From the NCBI GenBank assembly GCA_013002425.1, contig JABDJQ010000021.1, positions 1-9,473 of the forward strand: a DNA stretch of 9,473 bases. The letters run 5' to 3'. Position numbers and translations under genes: made by a program. The notes beneath the pieces were generated by a model. The model was not told the origin of the DNA. It worked only from the letters and a program-made list of their open reading frames with translations, and ran no database searches. The DNA is from Gemmatimonadota bacterium (GTDB lineage: Bacteria; Orphanbacterota; Orphanbacteria; Orphanbacterales; Orphanbacteraceae). This document shows, in pieces, positions 6,840 through 9,473 of this stretch (the stretch's first letter is position 1; each line of letters opens with the position of its first letter).

Positions 6840-7256
6840 ATGTCGAAAAACATTATCCCGATTTCATCGGCTTTGCGACATTCTCCCTATCGAACGCCTG
6901 CGGAGCAGTACCTCCGCGACGGAGGGGCTCGCCCGGAGCCCGACCCCGAAGCTCCGGGGGTGGATTTCGATCGCGCGCCCCCCGACCCGGGCGGCTTTCG
7001 CGGAAACGCGCCGCTCTTCGCGTTCGGCGGGGCGGTCGTCTTTCTGCTCGGGATGATCTTCGCGACGCTCTTCGTGGTGCTCGCCGGCATTACGCTTTTC
7101 GCCCTCGCGTTCCGCAAATCCGGCCCGAGGCGCGCGCCGTTCGCCCTTCGGCTCATGCGCGGAGGAGCTTCTCCCTCCGACATCGAACCCGAGGAAGATC
7201 CGGACGCGCCCGACCCTTCGCGCGGCTTCGGCGACTCCATCGTAACGCGCGGATAG
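6840..7256 (+). CDS. Small membrane protein of unknown function
   Basis: A 138-residue protein I do not recognise. The N-terminal 56 residues are polar and Pro/Asp-rich (EPDPEAPGVDFDRAPPDP at 33-50). A long hydrophobic stretch (57-92), LFAFGGAVVFLLGMIFATLF... followed by RKSGPRR, is long enough for two tight helices or one extended hairpin. The C-terminus is acidic (EPEEDPDAPDP at 116-126). The frame is supported by the clean membrane segment; the overlapping frame starting at 6833 gives an Arg-rich shadow. ATG 6840 is chosen because the extended -10 ends 9 nt before it and nothing upstream in frame has a better context; there is no Shine-Dalgarno. It precedes the glycosyltransferase by 22 bp, so the two are probably co-transcribed and it may be an accessory membrane subunit (inference only). 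Confidence 0.65.
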   Translation: MSKNIIPISSALRHSPYRTPAEQYLRDGGARPEPDPEAPGVDFDRAPPDPGGFRGNAPLFAFGGAVVFLLGMIFATLFVVLAGITLFALAFRKSGPRRAPFALRLMRGGASPSDIEPEEDPDAPDPSRGFGDSIVTRG

Positions 7257-7278
7257 CGGCGGTTTGCGGGAGACTGAT

Positions 7279-8844
7279 TTGAAGCGGATCCTTCCTGCTC
7301 TCTCTTTCGCGCTCGGCGCCGCGCTCTACTTCGTCTTCGTCCGCCGCTTCTTCTTTCTCTGCGACGACGCCTTCATCAGCTTTCGGTACGCGGAACATTT
7401 CGCCGACGGCATCGGACTCGTCTGGAACGCGGCCGAGCGTGTCGAAGGATATACGAACTTTCTCTGGGTCGTGCTGATGAGTCTCGTGATGCGTGCGGGG
7501 CTCTCGCCCGAGTACTGGTCGAACGCGATCGGGATCGGGTGCGGCGCCGCCCTTCTCTTTCTCGTGTCGCGCCGGATGTTCGAAGGCGAACGCGAAGACG
7601 AAGACGTCGCGCGCCTCTCCCCGGCAGTGATCGCGCTGCTCTTCCTCGCGCCCACGCTTGCGGCCAGCCGCAGTTTCGCCGCGTGGAGCACGGGCGGACT
7701 GGCGACGATGCCGTTCGCGCTCCTGATCTACCTGGCAACCGAACGCTTTCTCGCGGAGCGCCGGAGAGGCGGCGCGTTCTCGTTCGGCTCTCCGCTTCTC
7801 CTGGCGGCCGCGGCCCTTACGCGCCCCGACGGCATCCTTTTCGCGGCGCTGCTTGCGGGCGTCTTCCTCGTCGACGTCGCGCGGCGGCGACGGACGATCC
7901 TCTCGTTCGCGCTCTGGTGCGCGCCCCTCGTCGTGCTGGTCGGAGCGCACTTCCTCTGGCGGCATTCCTACTACGGCTACTGGCTGCCGAACACCTTCTA
8001 CGCGAAGGTGAACGGGTTCTATCCCGCGCAATCGATGCAATACTTCCGCCTGTTTCACGCGGACTATCTGATCGGCTGGTTTCTGCCGTTTCTGCTGCTG
8101 CCCTCGCTGCTCGTACGCTCGGCGCGCGCGGGGATCTACACGCTGTTCGTGCTGGCGTACGGCGCCTACCTCTTCTATATCGGCGGCGATCATTTCGAGT
8201 TCCGCTTTCTCGTGTTTCTGTTCCCGTATCTCTACTGGCTGTTCTTTCGGGGGATCGCGGTCGCGGCGCAGGCGCTCCCCGCGAAGCTCGCGACCGGAGC
8301 GGCGGCGGTGCTGGCGCTGCTTCTCTTCGGCACGACGCTTTACGGAACGGTCCGGGGCGAAACGTCACGCGAGAATACGGGCGTCGCGAATCTGGGCGTC
8401 GCGAAACAGTATGCGGAACGGCGGATTTCCGAAGGGAAGCTGCTGCGGGAGAATATCGAGCGGGGCGCGCTTCCCGAAGACGCGGTGATCTGCGTGATCG
8501 GCGCGGGCGCGGTTCCCTACTATACGAAATGGGAAACGATCGATTTTCACGGGATCAACGACGAACGCGTGGCGCACATGAAGCTCGGCGCGCGCGGCAT
8601 GATCGCGCACGAGAAGCGCGCCCCGGTCGAGTACCTGGTGCGGCGCGGAGTCGAGATTTTCGACGCGGTGAACCTGCTGATCTACCCCGACCCCGGCGTC
8701 ACGGCGCGCCCGCTCCCCGCGGGCAGTGTGGGACGATGGCGCAGCGTACGCCTCGGTGACGACGCGTACCTGAACTTCCTCTCGTTTCTGAACGACGAAG
8801 AATTCGCGGATCGCTTCGGGAACGACCACAGCGTGAAGCGCTGA
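7279..8844 (+). CDS. GT-C-fold polytopic membrane glycosyltransferase (arabinofuranosyl/mannosyltransferase-like)
   Basis: A 521-residue integral membrane protein. The first loop after helix 1 has the acidic pair D29-D30 in CDDAFISFRYAEHFADGIG (28-46), then ERVEGYTNFLW (53-63). This is the DDA-[FY]-ISFRYA...VEGYTNFLW signature of the lipid-linked-sugar GT-C family that includes AftB-type and PMT-like enzymes, where the acidic residues are catalytic or metal-binding. About 8-10 membrane helices follow up to residue 356, with TRPDG (181-185) and GGDHFEFRFL (302-311). The last ~165 residues are a soluble domain with GAGAVPYYTKWETIDFHGIND (408-428). The likely job is transferring a sugar from a polyprenyl-phosphate donor to an envelope glycan or protein; donor and acceptor are unknown. 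No ATG is available; TTG 7279 is preferred over TTG 7264 because GGGAG (7268-7272) lies 6 nt upstream of it. Confidence 0.85.
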   Translation: MKRILPALSFALGAALYFVFVRRFFFLCDDAFISFRYAEHFADGIGLVWNAAERVEGYTNFLWVVLMSLVMRAGLSPEYWSNAIGIGCGAALLFLVSRRMFEGEREDEDVARLSPAVIALLFLAPTLAASRSFAAWSTGGLATMPFALLIYLATERFLAERRRGGAFSFGSPLLLAAAALTRPDGILFAALLAGVFLVDVARRRRTILSFALWCAPLVVLVGAHFLWRHSYYGYWLPNTFYAKVNGFYPAQSMQYFRLFHADYLIGWFLPFLLLPSLLVRSARAGIYTLFVLAYGAYLFYIGGDHFEFRFLVFLFPYLYWLFFRGIAVAAQALPAKLATGAAAVLALLLFGTTLYGTVRGETSRENTGVANLGVAKQYAERRISEGKLLRENIERGALPEDAVICVIGAGAVPYYTKWETIDFHGINDERVAHMKLGARGMIAHEKRAPVEYLVRRGVEIFDAVNLLIYPDPGVTARPLPAGSVGRWRSVRLGDDAYLNFLSFLNDEEFADRFGNDHSVKR

Positions 8845-8847
8845 GAG

Positions 8848-8879
8848 GCGCAGCTTCCCTGCCCGAACGGAAGAAGCGC
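8848..8879. terminator. Imperfect hairpin between the convergent glycosyltransferase and selenoprotein genes
   Basis: GCGC (8848-8851) pairs with GCGC (8876-8879), and CTTCC (8854-8858) with GGAAG (8869-8873), separated by a 2x2 internal loop and closed by a 10-nt loop. It sits 3 nt after the glycosyltransferase TGA and 23 nt beyond the selenoprotein stop, so it could serve both genes. There is no T-run on either side, so it is not a classical intrinsic terminator. Confidence 0.3.
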
Positions 8880-8902
8880 GAGCGGTGCGACGCCGGTTCG
8901 AA

Positions 8903-9244
8903 TCAGCCGAAGACCTTTTCGAAGACTTCGTCGTTGTATCCGACCACGACCGTCTTCCCCTTGCGAATCGTCGGCGCGCGCAGATTGCCGGTCGGGCCGA
9001 GCATTTTCGCGACGCCGTCGGCGTTCACTTTCCCGTTCGGCTTCCATTCCTCGACGGCCTTCCCCTTGCAGACGATCACACGCGAGGCGCTCTTGAACAT
9101 CGCTTCCGCGTCGGATTTGCCGAGCTTCCTGCTCGCCGGCACGACTTCCTTCGCCTCGATATCGCTCCCCTCCATGAACTTGGAGGACTTGCCGCAGGAC
9201 GTTCAGCCTTTGCGGTGGTAGTACCAGTCCACTTTCTTCGCCAT
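8903..9244 (-). CDS. ArsC/Spx-like thioredoxin-fold selenoprotein (UGA-encoded Sec14, UxxC motif)
   Basis: From ATG 9244 the minus strand reads MAKKVDWYYHRKG, then TGA (9203-9205), then TSCGKSSKFMEG and on to a stop at 8903: 113 residues if the TGA is selenocysteine. This puts U14-T-S-C17 where ArsC-like thioredoxin-fold proteins carry their N-terminal redox cysteine after beta-1 (YYHRKG-C-xx-C). The remainder fits the family: conserved LRAPTIRKGKTVVVGYNDEVFEKVF (88-112) holds the cis-proline P91 and the closing strands and helix. C59 is an extra cysteine. Initiation is well supported: AAGGAG (9252-9257) lies 7 nt before the ATG, and TTGCAA/TATGAT boxes lie upstream. A SECIS-type hairpin follows the UGA. 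Without recoding, only a 90-codon fragment from the internal ATG 9175 is seen, lacking the active site and any Shine-Dalgarno of its own (GTTC precedes it). The likely role is a thiol/selenol oxidoreductase; arsenate reduction is not shown. Alternative: a Cys-to-stop mutation or sequencing error. Confidence 0.85.
9168..9187 (-). promoter_or_regulatory. Bacterial SECIS element (bSECIS) hairpin
   Basis: On the mRNA, UCCUCCA (9187-9181) pairs with UGGAGGG (9174-9168): six Watson-Crick pairs plus a terminal U-G wobble. The loop is AGUUCA (9180-9175), with G in the second position. The loop begins 22 nt after the UGA. A short stem within the coding region, a small loop with G in its first two positions, and a distance of roughly 16-37 nt are the known requirements for SelB-dependent selenocysteine insertion in bacteria. 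The false start ATG at 9175 overlaps the loop/stem junction. Confidence 0.75.
9203..9205 (-). other. In-frame UGA recoded as selenocysteine (residue 14)
   Basis: TCA on the plus strand is TGA on the coding strand, 13 codons after ATG 9244 and in frame with all downstream conserved sequence. It occupies the first position of the CxxC-type motif (U-T-S-C), the position that selenocysteine most often takes in thioredoxin-fold selenoproteins. Confidence 0.82.
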
Positions 9245-9277
9245 GACATTTCTCCTTGTTTGAGTGAAGATGGGTCG

Positions 9278-9306
9278 ATCATAGTCAACCCGAACGGGTG
9301 TTGCAA
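9278..9306 (-). promoter_or_regulatory. Promoter for the selenoprotein gene with a palindrome in its spacer
   Basis: On the minus strand TTGCAA (9306-9301, four of six matches) and TATGAT (9283-9278, five of six) are separated by exactly 17 bp. Transcription would start near 9271, giving a leader of about 27 nt. The spacer contains ACCCG-AA-CGGGT (9288-9299), a 5-bp inverted repeat between the two boxes that could be a repressor or activator site (inference). The same region lies upstream of the divergent gene at 9334, for which I found no strong promoter. Confidence 0.5.
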
Positions 9307-9333
9307 CGATTCCGCGATCTCGAAGGAGCGAAC

Positions 9334-9473
9334 ATGAGCAGGAAAAAGCCGCCGCACGGAGGCCGCACCGAACCGCTGCCGGTCGAAACGCCGTCGACGC
9401 CGCCCGGCGACGCCGAAGCGATCGAACGTATCCACGCGATCATGAAACACGAATCGTACATTCGCGCCGACGA
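9334..9473 (+). CDS. N-terminus of an unfinished gene, possibly a LOG-family (TIGR00730-like) protein
   Basis: ATG 9334 has a good Shine-Dalgarno AAGGAG (9323-9328) 5 nt upstream and the frame stays open to the window end (46 codons). The first ~25 residues are basic then Pro-rich (MSRKKPPHGGRTEPLPVETP...), and residues 27-46 form a helix-like DAEAIERIHAIMKHESYIRA. The IMxxxSYxxA pattern after a charged, Pro-rich leader resembles the start of some LOG-family nucleotide phosphoribohydrolases, but this is recognition from a short stretch and could be wrong. The gene itself is likely real from its start signals; the product name is tentative. It is divergent from the selenoprotein gene, 89 bp between starts. 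Confidence 0.6.
   Translation, partial: MSRKKPPHGGRTEPLPVETPSTPPGDAEAIERIHAIMKHESYIRAD

Noticed and set aside
7264..7278. TTG 7264 as the glycosyltransferase start
   Set aside because: It is in frame but has no well-placed Shine-Dalgarno, while GGGAG lies 6 nt before TTG 7279.
8848..8905. The terminal UGA of the selenoprotein gene as a second selenocysteine, with the downstream hairpin as a SECIS
   Set aside because: The protein already ends where ArsC-like folds end, and read-through yields Arg/Ser-rich sequence antisense to the glycosyltransferase. The hairpin is imperfect and better explained as an intergenic stem.
8903..9175. The 90-residue frame taken as the whole gene
   Set aside because: It starts in the middle of the fold, has no Shine-Dalgarno, and omits the first strand and the redox motif that are intact just upstream across one TGA.
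9203..9205. TGA as a reassigned sense codon (Trp or Gly code)
   Set aside because: The sigma factor, kinase and glycosyltransferase all end at TGA, and Trp is encoded by TGG throughout, so the standard code holds.

Overview
The window is a GC-rich stretch of bacterial chromosome with nine protein-coding genes, two of them cut by the window edges. I found no tRNA, rRNA, CRISPR array or transposon. Three features suggest an uncultured, Gram-negative-type bacterium of the FCB/Planctomycetes neighbourhood (Eisenbacteria- or Krumholzibacteria-like): a secreted protease whose C-terminal tail has the 'NRPNPFNPTTEISF...ASGVYLYQL' signature, an exported FG-GAP repeat protein, and an ECF sigma factor translationally coupled to a Ser/Thr kinase-TPR protein. 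This placement is inference from gene style, not a phylogeny.

Layout. (1) 1-836, minus: secreted FG-GAP/integrin-like repeat protein, open at the left edge. (2) 1055-3870, plus: ECF sigma factor and membrane Ser/Thr kinase with TPRs, overlapping by 4 nt (GTGA) behind a sigma70-like promoter. (3) 3794-4360, minus: exported rhodanese whose 3' end overlaps the kinase 3' end by 77 nt. (4) 4418-5368, plus: PqqB-like metallo-beta-lactamase-fold lipoprotein, divergent from the rhodanese by 57 bp. (5) 5418-6731, minus: secreted M43 (pappalysin-type) metalloprotease with a C-terminal sorting-type domain. (6) 6840-7256 and 7279-8844, plus: a small membrane protein and a GT-C-type polytopic glycosyltransferase, probably one operon. 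(7) 8903-9244, minus: an ArsC/Spx-like thioredoxin-fold protein with an in-frame TGA. (8) 9334-end, plus: N-terminus of an unfinished gene, possibly LOG-family.

The main discovery is item 7. Read conventionally it is a 90-codon fragment. Read with the TGA at 9203-9205 as selenocysteine it is a complete 113-residue protein with U14-T-S-C17 in place of the redox CxxC. It has a clean Shine-Dalgarno, a plausible promoter, and a bacterial SECIS-type hairpin 22 nt after the UGA whose 6-nt loop has G in its second position. The window itself uses TGA as an ordinary stop elsewhere (sigma factor, kinase, glycosyltransferase, and this gene's own end), so this looks like recoding, not a changed genetic code.

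Secondary themes: two plus-strand genes (4418 and 6840) have a TGC-TAnnnT extended -10-like element ending only 8-9 nt before the start codon and no Shine-Dalgarno, suggesting leaderless mRNAs; several compact divergent promoter regions; and an envelope-oriented gene set (signal peptides on four proteins, a membrane kinase, a membrane glycosyltransferase).
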